From positions 25,929,584 to 25,993,583 of the forward strand of contig NC_016134.3 in the NCBI RefSeq assembly GCF_000005505.3: 64,000 bases of DNA. The letters are read 5' to 3'. Below the pieces are notes generated by a model. It was given only the letters and a program-made list of their open reading frames with translations, had not been told where the DNA came from and ran no database searches. This stretch comes from Brachypodium distachyon. Its lineage: Eukaryota > Streptophyta > Magnoliopsida > Poales > Poaceae. The position numbers were made by a program, and so were the translations under genes. Positions 10,700 through 24,100 of this stretch are shown here, in pieces; the stretch's first letter is position 1; every line of letters begins with the position of its first letter.

Positions 10700-13600
10700 T
10701 CAAGGAGCATCTATTTTTGCTGCCTCCTCCTCACCTGAAAGTATCTGTGTCAACTAAAAGTTCATGCACACCTTTGATCAAAGTAATGTTTCAATAGAGG
10801 AACATAGCTAGGAAACAAGTTATTCCGAAGTTACCTTTGGTGTCTCCTGATGCTGGATTTGGGGCGATGTACAATTTTTTAGCCGACGCAAGAAACAACC
10901 TGAAGAAGAAAAAAATGCACAATTATTTTGTTGGTTTTCATTAATTCCACTTTCCTGCATATGTAAAAATTTGGCAGCATGAGTACTCTTAACATTTCAC
11001 CTTCGACTACAAATTCACTAAAAAAAGAGAAATACTAATTTTGTACTACGGATATCTCTACAATGTCTTTAATTTTGTGAGTAACAATAGCGTAAACAAA
11101 AAAAAATACAGTAGTGTAAACAAATAGTGTTCATGTTAATAAACTTTTGTTATGATATAATTAAAATGGTTGGACGAGAGGAAGTTCAATATACTTACTC
11201 CCATGGGACATCCCCAACAAGCATTCGGTCGCCTTCAAAGTCTTCATACAGAAATATGAAATCATCACTATTTGCACAATCTTCTTCCCCAGAATTTGAA
11301 GTCGGATAATCTGCGGCTACATTTATGCAATCCAGTTTCAGTGCTTAATATATGGATATCAATACCTCAGTGCACAAAAACTAAAGGTGCACTAAAAAAC
11401 TACCGCGTCTGTTTTCAAGATTAGCTGACGTTTTGGAGATGAATATGTTATCCAAAGTGCTACTTAATAAGCTAGAGTTTGTTAGATAATAAATTATAAA
11501 GAATAGTGAAGCATTATTCATGACAAAACTACTGATATCATTTTCATCTCACGAGTCCGTGTTACTTTTACTGCACAATTTGAACAGCGTCATATACAGC
11601 AAATAGGTGTACCAAATGATTTCCTGTGTAAGAACTAAACAATTAAATGCTGTGACTGAACTACTGAAGTCTTGTTAAATTCACAGCAAACTCTAATGGG
11701 AGGGCTAATTAGGCCAGCCAACAATAGTACACTGATAGCCCAAGCTAGTTGGGCCACAAATTGCAGGTATGTTTAAATGTATTCGCACGGTCAAATGACA
11801 GTCTTCCCTAAAAAAAAGGTCACATCATACTATGAATGCTAATTTTGATTCATCTAGAAAAAAGGTGTTGCAAAAAAATCTAGAAAATTAGGTCAAAAGA
11901 TTTTTTTTTCTTCTAAATGTGGTATAAAGAATCAGGGTGACACAACAAAATTACAAATCTGGTCTTTTCGTTGACATAATTAGAATTGGGGGGAGTGTCA
12001 AAGTAGTACTTACGGCAGAAGAAATTTCTTGTCATCTTGGTGAGCGCCCGGGAGAGGGAGTCGTAGCTGCGGTGAGCTCTGAGGTTGATCTTCCTGCCGA
12101 CCAGGCAGCCTTCCATGTGCACCTTGGCGAACATGTTTGCCGCCGGTCGCCGCCGTAGCTCGGCAGCGACCGTGCGGCAGCTCCTCGGCACCGCGGCGTC
12201 CAACTTTTCTTCCTTGTCCCCGGTCACGGCAGCGCCATCCATCTTTGCATCGGGTGTCAGCCCGTCAAGCTTCATGTCGGCGTCGAGTCTCGGCGTCGTC
12301 GCCTGAATGCCGGCGATGAGATGGCGCCGGGAGGTGTGCACCGGCGGCCAGCCCACGGTCGCCGCTGGCATTGACACGACACGGGCATCGCTGATGATCA
12401 CAAGGAATTGCAAAGCGTTACTCTTTTTTTTTGTGTGAAAATCACTGACAAGTGCACATGGTAACTAACATAAATTAAATATATATCAGAAATTTACAAG
12501 ACGAAAATATGCTTTCTACCAACGCGGTTTCATTGGTTGCCAAAAGAAGGAAATCTCAGCGACTTTACCTCAAAAGCTGTCATCTAAACTAAATTACCTG
12601 TACCTTTAAAGACTAGTATGGTCTAATCGCATTGCTGTCAAAAGACCAGCATGGGCCGGCCCTACATGCAAAGCAAAAGTTTTCTCTCTTTAAATCGAAC
12701 CCGGCCTTCTGTTTTTGAGCTGTCTCCTCATAAACTTTTTACTTGGAATCGGAAAACCTTTACCAATTGTCAGTGCACACTAATCAACCGCTGGTCTTAT
12801 CTATCCTAAGCACATGCTTAATTGACTTGATACCCTGGAAGCCGCAGGCCGAACCCTGGGTGCGACTAGCACCAGGATTCTTGATGGGCCCGCTGCCCAT
12901 CCTAGCACAACAGGTGGGCCGTGCTAAGGCTCACCGGTGCTCTGTTGGGCCCACAATCCACAGAATGTTTTCCTTTTTTCTCTAAGCCACAGAATGTTTT
13001 CCTTTTTTTCTTTTAAAAAAGAGCATGTGTCATCTGGTCACAGCTGTCAAATTATTGGGAGCAACACATCCACGGAAGGACACGCGAAAGTCGTTTTTAT
13101 GAAAAGACTGCACTAATTTTTCTTCTTCTTGTTTTTTTTTACTAGAAGACATAGCTACCACAATCAAGCCCCAGCTATGCATGCTGTAATCATTGCTGCT
13201 TCCCTGACTGGGCCTGGCCTGTGCTGAATATTCCCTCTACAATTCCTTGCAGTTGCAGTGCCGGCCAAAAGGATTTTCTCTACGTATCTCCTTTGCTCGT
13301 CAGATCAGTATATATAACGGTCCCAAAAGTCCAGCAGGAAGAACATGTTAAATGTCGCACTACTACATTTTAGCTACATGCATCTTTATCTCGAAAATAT
13401 TGTTTTTTATATCACTGAAGGTAGACATGTCACTTCTGAAATTTAGGGGCTAGTACGGAAGGTTTCCTATCACTGCATATATAGTCCATATGCCTTGATG
13501 GTTTGAGTAAAACATTCTTCAGATCTGTAAGGAGTTCATTCGACGTATAAATGTTACAAACTGTATAGTCATGAGCCCCTAATATAGATCCATAGTTCTT

Positions 13601-14629
13601 ATCAAAATATTACTGTATCCAGACCTTTTTAGGAATAGATACATCCAATTTTGGTCAAATTTGAGACAAGAATTATGAAACGGAAGGAATATGTTTTACG
13701 TACATGCAGAAGAATCTATTCGCAATCATTTCTAAACGCAGTTCTAAGCACACGAGGACCCTGCAAAATACTAATCGATGAGCTAGTAGGGGTTCAAAAT
13801 GTTCATGATTGCAATCATTTGTACGCACAACACTTTGATCCTTCACTTTTTCCCTCTTTTATATTTCTATTCGCATTCATGATTGCAAATGCGTACTAGT
13901 AGTAGTTACCTAGTTCTTACTTACACAACCGCTAATTGTCATGAAACTCAGTCAAGCATATACATATATGAACTTATTAAACCACGAGAAAATTATATAT
14001 TGACTTCAACATTTTAAATTCACAAGCATATATATGAACTTAACATAAACATAAGCGGATGCTAAAACTAATTAAGGTATATGCATATGGAGATGCAAAA
14101 CTAAACAAAAAAAAAGGAGGGGGGAAATTGCTCACCATATCACATACGTGGCCGCTAGCGCCGGCGCTGACGCAAGGCTCCGGTCCTGCTCGGCAGCCGC
14201 CTTCTGCTGCCGGGCGGCGAGGCTCCATGGGTGCATGTAGCCGGTCGGGCTCGGCATGAACGACGCCGCCGTCCAGCTGCTGCTGCTGCTCACAATGCCA
14301 TGGCAACTGCCACCATGCCGCCCGACGCTAAGGGCAGCACTAGTGATCATGCCATTGCCCTTACCGACATCGCCGCTGCCGCCTCGACCGCCACCGCTGT
14401 AGCTCGGCATGGTGGCGCCATGGCAACCCGTGGTGGCACAGCCGTTTCTGCTCTCACCGCCACCACGGTCGCCGGAAGACAAAGAGATGCCGAGGCTGAG
14501 GTCTAGATCATGGCTTCCATGGAAGCATGTTGTTCCAGGACTACTAGAGCTTACTAATTCCTTTGCCTTGACGGTGCTCTCTTGCCTCCTACCAAGAGGA
14601 GGCGTCTCAAACGATATGAGATTCATCAT
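10700..14629 (-). CDS. Aux/IAA transcriptional repressor, full length
   Basis: Minus-strand gene of five exons: 14136-14629, 12014-12390, 11199-11316, 10835-10899 and 10700-10734 (1089 nt, 362 residues). Splice phases are consistent and all introns are GT/AG. Residues 41-50 (DLDLSLGISL) form an LxLxL EAR motif (domain I), which recruits TOPLESS. VGWPPV at 177-182 is the domain II degron core bound by TIR1/AFB with auxin. Residues about 249-290 (MFAKVHMEG, then GRKINL, SYDSL, NFFC) are domain III. Residues about 311-330 (YEDFEGDRMLVGDVPWE) are domain IV. Together these form the PB1 fold that binds ARFs in the nucleus; K265 lies on the basic face, and D316, E318, D320 and D326 on the acidic face. 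The fifth exon adds a short acidic end (GEEEAAKIDAP). If exon 4 is read through instead, the stop falls at 10791. The N-terminal half is long for the family and rich in Ser, Gly and His. A rice chromosome 11 homologue (OsIAA27-29 group) is possible; I do not assign a symbol. Confidence 0.88.
13587..13689. repeat. Stowaway-like MITE in Aux/IAA intron 1
   Basis: The right end (GACAAGAATTATGAAACGGA then AGGAATA) and the internal GGAATAGATACATCCA block match the better-preserved copy at 33519. The left terminus is degraded. It lies in the 1745-bp intron 12391-14135 of the long Aux/IAA gene. Confidence 0.55.
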
Positions 14630-17099
14630 AGCGATGGATGGATCAAACTAATTAAGTGACCAAGACAAGCAAGCAAACAAGCAAAGATTGATGAGAAGCA
14701 GATAAAAACAGATTGATGAGATGGAAGCAAGCAAGCAAAGCTAGGAGAGAAGAGCTAGCTATCAGGGAGTGAGTGAATAAGTTGGTGAGTAGCTAGAAAG
14801 AGGTTTGCTATTGATGGATGGAGAGGAGAATTAATATGTCGGAAGAATATAAGCTATAGAGATGTGGTAGTGGTTGAAGGATGAATATGTGTGCATATGT
14901 ATGTAGACAGAGGATATGATATATAGATGTACAAGGGAGAAAAGGGACTTGGGCAATGATTCCACACAAGATTTTGTAAAAAGATGGGAGTATCATGTGC
15001 AAGGGCCAAGGGATGATCAATGACATATATATGTGTGTACCCGTGCTATAGTAGTGTAGCAGTTTCATCATGTTGTTATCTCTGTACCTAGATGTGTAGC
15101 CATCACATGAATGCACTTCTTCTTGGGAGAATGGACTTAATTTGTGCACACATGTGTGTGTGCACGTATAGCCGTGCACTCATGTTTACCTTTGCATGAG
15201 AATGTCGGCATTGATACTATTGATGTATAAGGTTTGGAACATTTGAAAAAAAATTGTTGATGCAGAATGTCAGAAATGTTACGAGTACTGTGAGGCTGCA
15301 AAAGTTGAGCCGAAAATATGTATATTTGCCCTCTACGCTTACTTAAGAAAGGAGGACGGTCTAAGACAGACGATATCTATATGTAAACGTGCATGGCGTT
15401 TCTTTTTTGTTCAGCACTATGAACAGAATTTAATTTGGCCCTTACATGCATCATCAATTTTTTTTCGAAAGGACATGCATCATCAATTGTTAATCTACAT
15501 GAAACATTATTAATTTTGGAATTTTTTAGAACTTTTTAGGGTGGGCGATATATAGCCTCTGTTGAGTAAACCAGAATTGAGCATAATTATGTATGTATAC
15601 TTGAAATACAGTCCCATCTGTTGAATAATTTTGAATGAATTAATCTCCTATGGATGCATGTAAATTCTCTGAAGCCACTGAATCCTTTGCATGATGATCA
15701 TCAGCTTGTATTTTTCTTGTTTGGCATGGGTGTGCGGGTGCATGGTGGGGATGAGTCGACCATCATCTCCTCCACCATGCACGGTGCAGTACTTGCTGTC
15801 CGTTCCGGCCCTTTAATTATTGCTCTTGCAACCCTAGCTACTTTGCATGCACCTAGCTCCTCGGTCCCTTATACATGCACACATGCACTAGCTAGCCAGC
15901 CTCATCAATTTCAAATCACCTCTAAGATCATATCTCTCATCTTTTTGCAAAAAAAGGACTACTCTTTTTGAATGAAAAAAACATATCTTAATTAATAAAT
16001 CGGTTGATGATATTCATGGTTCTTGATTCTTGAAACCAATGCATGCATGCAGGTTTGTCTTGTCATGCATAATCTTAATGTAGTTAATTTGATTGTGCGA
16101 TCTCACAGGGAAATATTGTTCGAGGTTCTCGAAGACCATTTGTCCTTTGTGATCCTTGGTGTGGATACGGGGCAGTGATTATTGCACGTGCTCCTTATAA
16201 TTATATAACTCTCGAGATGAGAATGAGATCTTTGAATGCCTCCGAACACACGCGGCGCCCATATCTGCCTTAATTGGTAGTACGTCTTTATTGTTGTGAA
16301 AAGAATCATCGTGTGACAAGAATCAAGATCTCGAGGATATATATACATATAGAGATCGACAGTATATTGCAAATCATACAAAGATACGCATGCATACAAA
16401 GCTGCTCGATCGATCCCATCGTAAAGGACGATAATCACACCTTAATCGTGTCATATAATTAAGTTTTATGAAATTTTGTTGTACGTAAACTTGAATGCAT
16501 GTAAAGTCGCAAGTAAATCGTAGTTAGGGATTACTTCCTCCATCCGAAAATAATTGACGTAATCCACGTCACTTATTTTGTGACGACGGGAGTACAGTTT
16601 AAAATAAAAACATTTCACAAAAATAATGCTAATGCTACGCACAAATATGATACGATCAATGATGCATGCACGCGCACATTTGTGGTGCCCTTTGTAGCGT
16701 TGGAGCTTGACACGACGAAACAAGTAAAGAGGGCATAGAGCATGCAATCGAAATGATGCAAGTCACGAGCCATGATAAGATGATCATCCTAAGCTATAGC
16801 TATCTAGAAGCCCATAAAACTTGTGTGCATGCACATACGTGTGCACTCAGCCCTGCATCCACCTAGCTAGCTAGAGCACTACCCACTCGTGTAGCTAGAG
16901 ATCAGATAGTATGAAAAGTTCTATTGTGTGGGCGACCGTCGCGTCCATATCTAGCTCACACATGCCCTGCTAGGGTTGTGTTAGTCATTTCAGTTTCCCC
17001 TAAGGTCTTTAGAGGCAGCAAATATCACTCTAAGCCAGGACCCACATCTTGTCCCTCTTAACCAAATTATATGGTGCATAGAGACAGAGGCAGATGTTG
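14630..17099. other. Upstream region of the long Aux/IAA gene
   Basis: Directly 5' of the start codon (minus strand) is a leader rich in GCTTGCTTGCTT-type repeats. A TATA-like CTATATATCA lies near 14916-14925 on the minus strand, which would give a leader of about 260-290 nt; this is a weak promoter call. Beyond about 15.2 kb the sequence is AT-rich with no gene. A mini-Stowaway sits at 16534. Confidence 0.4.
16534..16592. repeat. Miniature Stowaway MITE (59 bp, TA target)
   Basis: It starts with CTTCCTCCATCCGAAAATAA and ends with the partly complementary TTATTTTGTGACGACGGGAG. It is flanked on both sides by TA. This looks like an internally deleted Stowaway copy. Confidence 0.6.
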
Positions 17100-17165
17100 C
17101 CTTTAAAAGAGTTAAGTCCATTTTTTACCCCCTCTTTTCATTTTCTTGACACAATCTACCCCATT

Positions 17166-17775
17166 CACTATGGGAAAACCGGGCGTTGCCGGCGGCTCGA
17201 TAGAAAGCCGCCAGCCGTGGACCGGCAGAAAAGCCCACGGCATAGGGTCGGCCGCCGGCAAATCTTTCGAAAGGCCGTCGTCAAAGGATGGCCGCCGGCA
17301 AAGAGACCCTGCACGTGGGCCCGCGTGCGAGGTTAACGGCGGGCGAAACGGCCGGCGGTGAGGGAAAAAAAACTATCTTTGCCGGCGGCCACCAAAAAAA
17401 AGTCGTCGGCAAAGTGATTCGTTTTTCTCGTGACATTCCGTTCAAATTTGGACGTGCGCGCACGAATTAAAAAAAAAGAAATAACCTTTTGCCGGCGGCC
17501 CCGAGAAAAGGCCGCCGGCAAAGGCCATTTTTTTTCCCCAAATGTCCCCTGTTCGAATTGAACCGAACGAAAAAAAAGAAATTAAGCCTTTGCCGGCGGC
17601 CCCGATAAACAACCCTGACAAAGGAGATTTTTTTTTCAAAGTCCCCCGTTCGAATTGAAACGAACGAAAAAAAAAGAAATAACCCTTTGCTGGTGGCCCC
17701 GATAAATAGCCGTCGGCAAAGGTGGCTTTGCCGAAGGCCCACATAATAGCCGCCGGCAAAGCGTTTTTTTTTCCT
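17166..17775. repeat. Left subterminal repeats of the CACTA
   Basis: About eleven copies of TTTGCCGGCGGC or its complement GCCGCCGGCAAA occur here, many in head-to-head pairs separated by AAAAAAA-type linkers. In CACTA elements such subterminal motifs are binding sites for the TNPA-type protein. A further degenerate copy lies near 17892 and a perfect inverted pair near 19478-19513. Confidence 0.8.
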
Positions 17776-18064
17776 TTTTGTTTGTTTGTTTGTGATGTAA
17801 ATCAACCATATTGTAAACACACAGAGCAATATATACTGTTGTTTAAATTGAACCCAATTTGCACTTATAAATAAAGAAAACTAATTACTCTTTGCCAGCG
17901 GCCGTGAGTTAATTGGTTACGATCGGTTCATCGACGCATGAAATGACGAAACAAATGGTTTCCCAGCTTTCCCCTTGTGCATGGTGTGCCATGTACATGT
18001 AAATGAAGGGTGTGTTAATGATAAAATCAAATCGATAGCCCTGATGTGACACTTCCTTTGCAAA

Positions 18065-19430
18065 CAATACTAGCGAATGTGCATGAATGTTCCACACTTG
18101 AGGGGAAAAGTCTCAATTCAGACCGACGGGACATAATTTAGTCGGTCCATGGGGTAGATGTTTGCTCTTTCATGTTGACATGTCGTAATACAACACTATG
18201 ATATAATAAAGTGACATGAAAACCCAAGTTTTGGTGAAAAGCTAGTAACAAAACACTTAAGGAACATTCAAACCTAAGCCCTAGAGTGAGGAAAACACGC
18301 AATTCGGACCGAGTGAGAAGAATTCTGTGAGGTCTTGGGGTAGATTTGTTGTTTTACATGTGCCCATGTGGCAATAGAACACTAAGTAATAGCAAAACAT
18401 TAGGAAAACCAATGTTTTGGTGAAAAGCTACCTTGTAGACGCCACGAGGCCCGCAGGAGGGAGCGATGCCTCAAATCACACGACGGATGGTCTAGAGAAC
18501 TTGAAATCTTGGATGATGTCATCAAATTAGAGATGGTGTTAAGAGGAAAACACAATCCAAGCATCTGAGGTTGCATTTTCTTCACAAATTAGACTAACCC
18601 GCACGAACGTTCCGGGCTTAGGGGGGAAACGTCGCAATTTGGACGGACGGAGCAGAATCCTTTGATGACTTGGGTAGATTTTTGGTTTTTCATGTCCCCA
18701 TGTGCTAGTAAAACACAAATGTAGAGTAAAGTGACTTGAGAACACAAGTTTTGGTGAAAAGCTACCCCATAGACGCCACGAGGCCCGCAGGAGGGGGTGA
18801 TGCCTCAAATCACACGGCGGATGGTCTAGAGAACTTGGAATCTTGGATGATGTCATCAAATGTGTACATAAAGATGGTGTTAAGAGGAAAACAAAATCTA
18901 AGTATCTGATGTTGCACTTCCTTCACAAACTAGACGAACCCGCACGGAAGTTCCAGACTTAGGGGGGAAAGTCGCAATTCAGATGGACGGAGCAGAATTC
19001 TTTGGGGACTTGGGTAGTTTTTTGGTTTTTCATGTCCCCATGTGCTAGTAGAACACAAAGGTAGATTAAAGTGACTTGAGAACACAAGTTTTGGTGAAAA
19101 GCTACCCCGGAGACGCCACGAGACCCGCAGGAGAGGGCGATGCCTGAAATCACACGACGAATGATTCAGAGAACTTGAAATCATGGATGATGTCATCAAA
19201 TGGGTTCATAAAGATGGTGTCAAGAGGAAAACACAATCCAAGTATCTGAGGTTGCACTTCCTTCACAAACTAGACTAACCCGCACGGAAGTTCCGGACTT
19301 AGGGGGGAAAAGTCGCAATTCGGACGGACGGAGCAGAATTCTTTAAGAAATTGGGTAGATTTTTGGTTTTTCATGTTCAAATGTCCTAATAGAACAAAAA
19401 GGTAGTCTAAAGTGACAGGAAAACCCCAGC
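18065..19430. repeat. Tandem array with a 340-bp unit inside the CACTA
   Basis: The anchor GTCGCAATT(T/C) recurs at 18631, 18971 and 19312, giving spacings of 340 and 341 bp. Degenerate partial units have anchors near 18110 and 18299. Units share the CATGTCCCCATGTGCTAGTA and GAGACGCCACGAG blocks. The array lies between the left subterminal repeats and the GC-rich leader of the transposase gene. Confidence 0.8.
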
Positions 19431-19517
19431 GTTTTGTGAATAATCAAAGTAAAAACTGGAAAAAAAAGGGAAAAATTCTTTGCCGGCGGCTTTTTGTCGG
19501 GCCGCCGGCAAAGCGCG

Positions 19518-19770
19518 CTTAACCCCCCCTCTTTCTTTCTCTCTCTATCGTGTTTCCCTCTCTTTCGCGCCCGCGCCTGACCGCCGCCGCTGCAATTCGT
19601 CGCCGCCCCCGCCCCTCGCTCCCCGGCCGGATCCGCCCAGATCCGGCCTCTCCCTCCCTCTCCCCGCCGGCCCCGCCTCCCTCCTCGCCGGCCCCCGCTG
19701 CCCCTGACTCCCCACCCTCTCCACCGCGACTCGGTGGAGCTCCACGGCCGCGCGGGAGAGGCAAGTCTCT
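19518..19770 (+). promoter_or_regulatory. GC- and pyrimidine-rich leader of the CACTA transcription unit
   Basis: A CT-rich then C/G-rich stretch follows the last TTTGCCGGCGGC pair (19478-19513). It resembles a grass 5' UTR and precedes likely non-coding exons near 19.7-20.6 kb, with donor-like GGTGAGCTT near 20570. The exact start site is not visible. Confidence 0.35.
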
Positions 19771-20226
19771 TCTTCCCTCCTCCTCCTACTCACCCCCTCT
19801 ATCATTTGCTCCATGGTGCTGCTCAGGACCCCAGTTTTCACCATGTATTGAAAACCTAGGGTTTGGGATTTCCGAACCCCTAATCCCCTCTTGGCTGCAC
19901 ACGCGTCTATTGTTCTAACCCTTTCTTTTGTTGATTTGCAGGTCAGTTGAAGCAGGCTCTGATTCCAGGCAGGGCAGTCCAAGGTAATGCTAATTGTTGT
20001 GATGAGCTTTTGTCTAATTTTTATGTGATGCCCTTCGGAGTGCAAATTGAATTGCCGCCTATTTCAATATCCTGGCTAATTTGGAAATGCAACCCGATTC
20101 AGTCGGTAAATTGCCGCCCATTTCAATATCTTGTGCATTTATAGTTTATTGCATATAGTAGCTTTATTTATATGCATTTAGTAGCTTAATTTGTATGCCT
20201 GTAATTAAGTTTGTATAATTGTTACT

Positions 20227-20304
20227 TAGGGTTTAGGATTTAGGGTTAGGGTTTAAGGGTTGGGTTAGGGTTTAGGGTTTAGAGGGTTAGGGTTTAGGGT
20301 TTGT
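20227..20304 (+). repeat. Interstitial telomere-like repeats
   Basis: About ten imperfect copies of GGGTTTA or GGGTTA occur in a row, the plant telomere unit (TTTAGGG) in degenerate form. The array sits inside the CACTA, upstream of the transposase exons. Confidence 0.7.
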
Positions 20305-20768
20305 ATAACTGTTACTTAGGGTTTAACATTATAGAAGATTGTTGCAATATATGTGATAAACATTGTTAAATGATGGATGTGGCATAATGCTTTGATATGT
20401 ATGCTTACGGGAAGATATGATTCGTACAAAGTTGTTTCTTTTGCATGTATGATTATTAGTTGCATGATGGTTGAATGTGTGTATTCATGATTCTTGTATA
20501 ACTATATGGTTCATGTAGGAGTGACACCAACCTCGCCGCCGTCCGTCTACTTAGACTACTTCGTCTACGGTGAGCTTCTCCCTCTATCTCGCCTTCCCCT
20601 TTTGCTCTGTCCCGGCCATCGAGGCGATGACACTTGTAGTTTAAATGTCAAAGTCGCATAACCCTATGCGTCTCCCGTCCGAAAGGGTTATGTATATAGA
20701 TATGCAAGTCTTTGCATATCTATAAGCGCAACTCTTTTGGATTGTCCATGTTTTTGGACAGCCCGAAG

Positions 20769-20961
20769 GTGTGTAGATTGGGTTCGTTTCTGTGCTCTAG
20801 TCCGGTCCGAGACGTGATTTCGGCAGCATCTCCCCGTTGTTCTCCGGATGCACATTCTCTTGGTTTGTTGTCGAGACGTGTACTTGGAGAACAGCGGGGA
20901 GGTGCTGCCGAAATTTCGTCTCGGACCGGACTGGAGCACGGAAACGGCCCAATCTACACAC
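20769..20961 (+). repeat. Long hairpin (about 77-bp arms, 40-nt loop) in the CACTA
   Basis: The left arm 20769-20845 and right arm 20886-20961 are inverted complements with only a few mismatches and small indels. For example, CTAGTCCGGTCCGAGACG pairs with the segment containing CGTCTCGGACCGGACTGG. It lies in the intron-like region between the leader and the transposase exons. A transcript would fold into a miRNA-precursor-like stem. No coding function is seen. Confidence 0.75.
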
Positions 20962-21143
20962 TGTCGGGTGGGATTATGACCTATCCTTACCTATTAGTGC
21001 AATAGTTCAGCACATGCCCTTTTCAGTGAACAAATAAAATATGTGATGTAATTAATTTGACAAAACTAATTACTTGTGTTGCTAGTTGCGTTATTAAACT
21101 GTGTATCCCTTTGGTGTCATGTAGTATCCCAAAATAGCAGAGA

Positions 21144-24100
21144 ATGGCTGATCGTCGGTGGATGTACAGTGGCCGCCGTAGTCGGACAGACCGGGATGAT
21201 GATTGGACGAAAAACACAGCATATTTCTTGGAGGTTGCATTTGCTAGAGGAGAAGAGCGTGCTTGGTGCCCTTGCAGTCATTGCAATAACAAGACACGAC
21301 ACACAAAGGATGAGATGGGCAATCACTTGCTGATGTACGGGTACACGCCAAACTATACCCGATGGGGCTACCATGGTGAGCAAGAGGATAGAGGAAGAGA
21401 GGAGGTCGTGTGAAGGCGCACGGACGACTATGATACGGGGTTCCAGGACATGCTAGATGACTTGAAGGAAGAACCGGAGGCAACCTCTAAGGCCTATCTT
21501 TATATGCTGGCAAAGGCAAGCACAGATCTGCATGCTCACACAAAGGAAAATAAGCTGGATGCGTTGCTAGAATAATGGCTGTGAAGACCTAGTTCAACTT
21601 GAGCAGAGAATGATTTGATGTGATGATGGCAGTTATCGGTAGTCTCCTCCCGGAAGGCCACCTTTTGCCTAAAAGCATGTATGAGGCGAACAAAATGCTT
21701 AGTGTACTTAAGTTGCCGGCTCAGTGCCTACATTCATGTAAAAATGGATGCACGGTCTTTGACAGAGAATACGTGGATGCCAAGCATTGTCCCAAGTGCA
21801 ATTTCTCTAGGTATGGCAGTCGAAAATATCCCATAAAATTCTTAGGATGCTTCCATTCTTAGAAAGAATTGGCCGGATGATGCTATCCGACATGCCTGGC
21901 AAAGCTGTGTCGGATCCCAAACTGGGGAAGAAATACAAATATGACAAGGATCATAGGCCGATGTTGACACATCCGTCGGATGGCGAAGCATGGAAAGATT
22001 TTGATCGGAAGTATTCGGAGAAAGCCGCGGAGCCTCGAAATGTTCGAGTTGCCATCGCAACTGATGGGTTCAATCCATTTGGCATGACGAGTGCCCCATA
22101 TAGCTGCTGGCCAGTGTTTGTAATTCCGCTCAATCTCCCTCCCGGAATGATAATGCAACGGAAGTACATGTTCTTGGCGCTGATAATTCCAAAACCAGAA
22201 TATCTAGGGAAGAACATTAATGTGTATATGCAGCCCCTGATGGAGGATTTGAAAAGAGGTTGGGAGGAAGGGATCATGGTGTACGACAAAGCTACCAAGA
22301 CAAACTTTAGGATGCATATCTGGTTCCAGTTCTCCATTCATGACCATCCGGGGGGATCTATACTCTCCAGCAAAGGCTTGCAGGGGAAGTTCATGTGCCC
22401 ACACTGCGGGACTGATCTGGAGTTCTATCGGCTCGCTCATGATCACAAGTATTGTTGCTTCGATCTGCACAGGCGATTCCTCCCGCCTAACCCTCCGTTC
22501 AGACAAGACAAGAAGAACTTCAGGAAAGGTGTGGTTGTCGAAGAGGGGCCACCCCGTTATCGCACCGGTTCTGAGCTTCTTGCTGAGCTGGATGCTCTTG
22601 TGCAAGACCCGACACAACCTGACAATTTCTTGGGGTATGGTGATACACACAACTGGACTCACAAGTCATGCTTCTGGGAGCTCCCCTACTTCAAAGGCAT
22701 TATTCTTCCACATTGTATTGATGTGATGCACACCGAAAAGAATGTCGCCGGAGCCCTTTACAACACAATTCTAAACATTATTGACAAGACAAAAGATAAT
22801 CCGAAGACTAGAAAAGATCAAGAAGAACTTTGCGATAGACCACAGCTAAGCATTAAAAAGGTGCCAGGCAGGTCAGACATCAGGCCAAAGGCCCCGTTCT
22901 CTCTCGACAGAAACCAAAAGATGGAAGTACTCCTGTGGTTCAAAGAGTTGAAGTTTCCTGACGGGTATGCAGCTAATCTAAAGAGGGGAGTTAATCTTGG
23001 CACCATGCGAATCAACGGCCTCAAGAGTCATGACTATCACATATGGCTTGAGCGTTTTCTGCCGGTGATGGTTCGAGGCTATGTGTCAGAGGATTTTTTG
23101 CGGGTGTTGGCAGAGTTGAGAAATTTCTTTCGCCAGCTTTGTGCTAAGGAACTATCCCCCACCTTGCTTGAAAAAATGGAAAAACAAGCCCCCGTGTTGC
23201 TCTGCAAGCTAGAGAGGATCTTTCCGCCGGGCATGTTCGTGACGATGCAACATCTAATTATCCACCTCCCGTACGAGGCACGGATGTGGGGCCCTGTGCA
23301 GCATCGTTGGATGTATGCTGTCGAGAGACTTATGAAGACCCTTCGAGCTAAAGTAAAAAACAAAAGTTGAAGCATGCATATGGGAGGCAAGCTGTCTCGA
23401 GGAAGTGTCGAACGCAACGACGAGTTACTATAGCTCCGATATTGCTACGCTGCATAATCCAGTCTTCCGCTACAATCTTGGCAACCCTGAAGATGAGTCC
23501 AAGCTGAGCCTATTCAGAGGGCAACTTGGAACTTCTAAAGCCGAGAAAACAATCACCCTGTCCTACCAAGAGTGACGATCCCTTACGTTATATATCTTGA
23601 ACAACCTCGACGAAGTCCAGTCGTACATCATGTAAGTGCCTAGTAAATAATTCCTCTTTGCAATTGATCACAAGTTTGTCTCTAACTCATCTTATTCTCA
23701 TTGCGTCAGCACATTCACTCAACTCAACTGGAAGCGAACAAGAAAACCCGATCCTCTAGAACATGATGCCCTTCTTACAGATGGTCCAAATGGCCCCGGA
23801 TCCGGTTTCATTGAGTGGTTCCAAAATCAAGTACTTTCTTTCTTAGCTCCTAGTTGTTTCAGCACCTAGAGGCCTTGCGTGCGACTAATACATGATGCTT
23901 TTCTGCTTAAACCTGTAGGCTAACAATGATGTGTCTATGAGCTCCCAATTGAGACAAATTGCCAACGATTTTGATGTAAAGGTTGGTTCATTCAAATCCT
24001 ACGATGTCAATGGATATCGATTCCATACAACAGGGTATGAGCTCAGTCGGCCCAATCGAACCTCAACAAATTCGAGGGTGTTCGTAGAATGCGGTGGAGA

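Noticed and set aside
14231..14506. Plus-strand frames over the GC-rich first exon of the long Aux/IAA gene
   Set aside because: They are shadows of the minus-strand exon that encodes the EAR motif.
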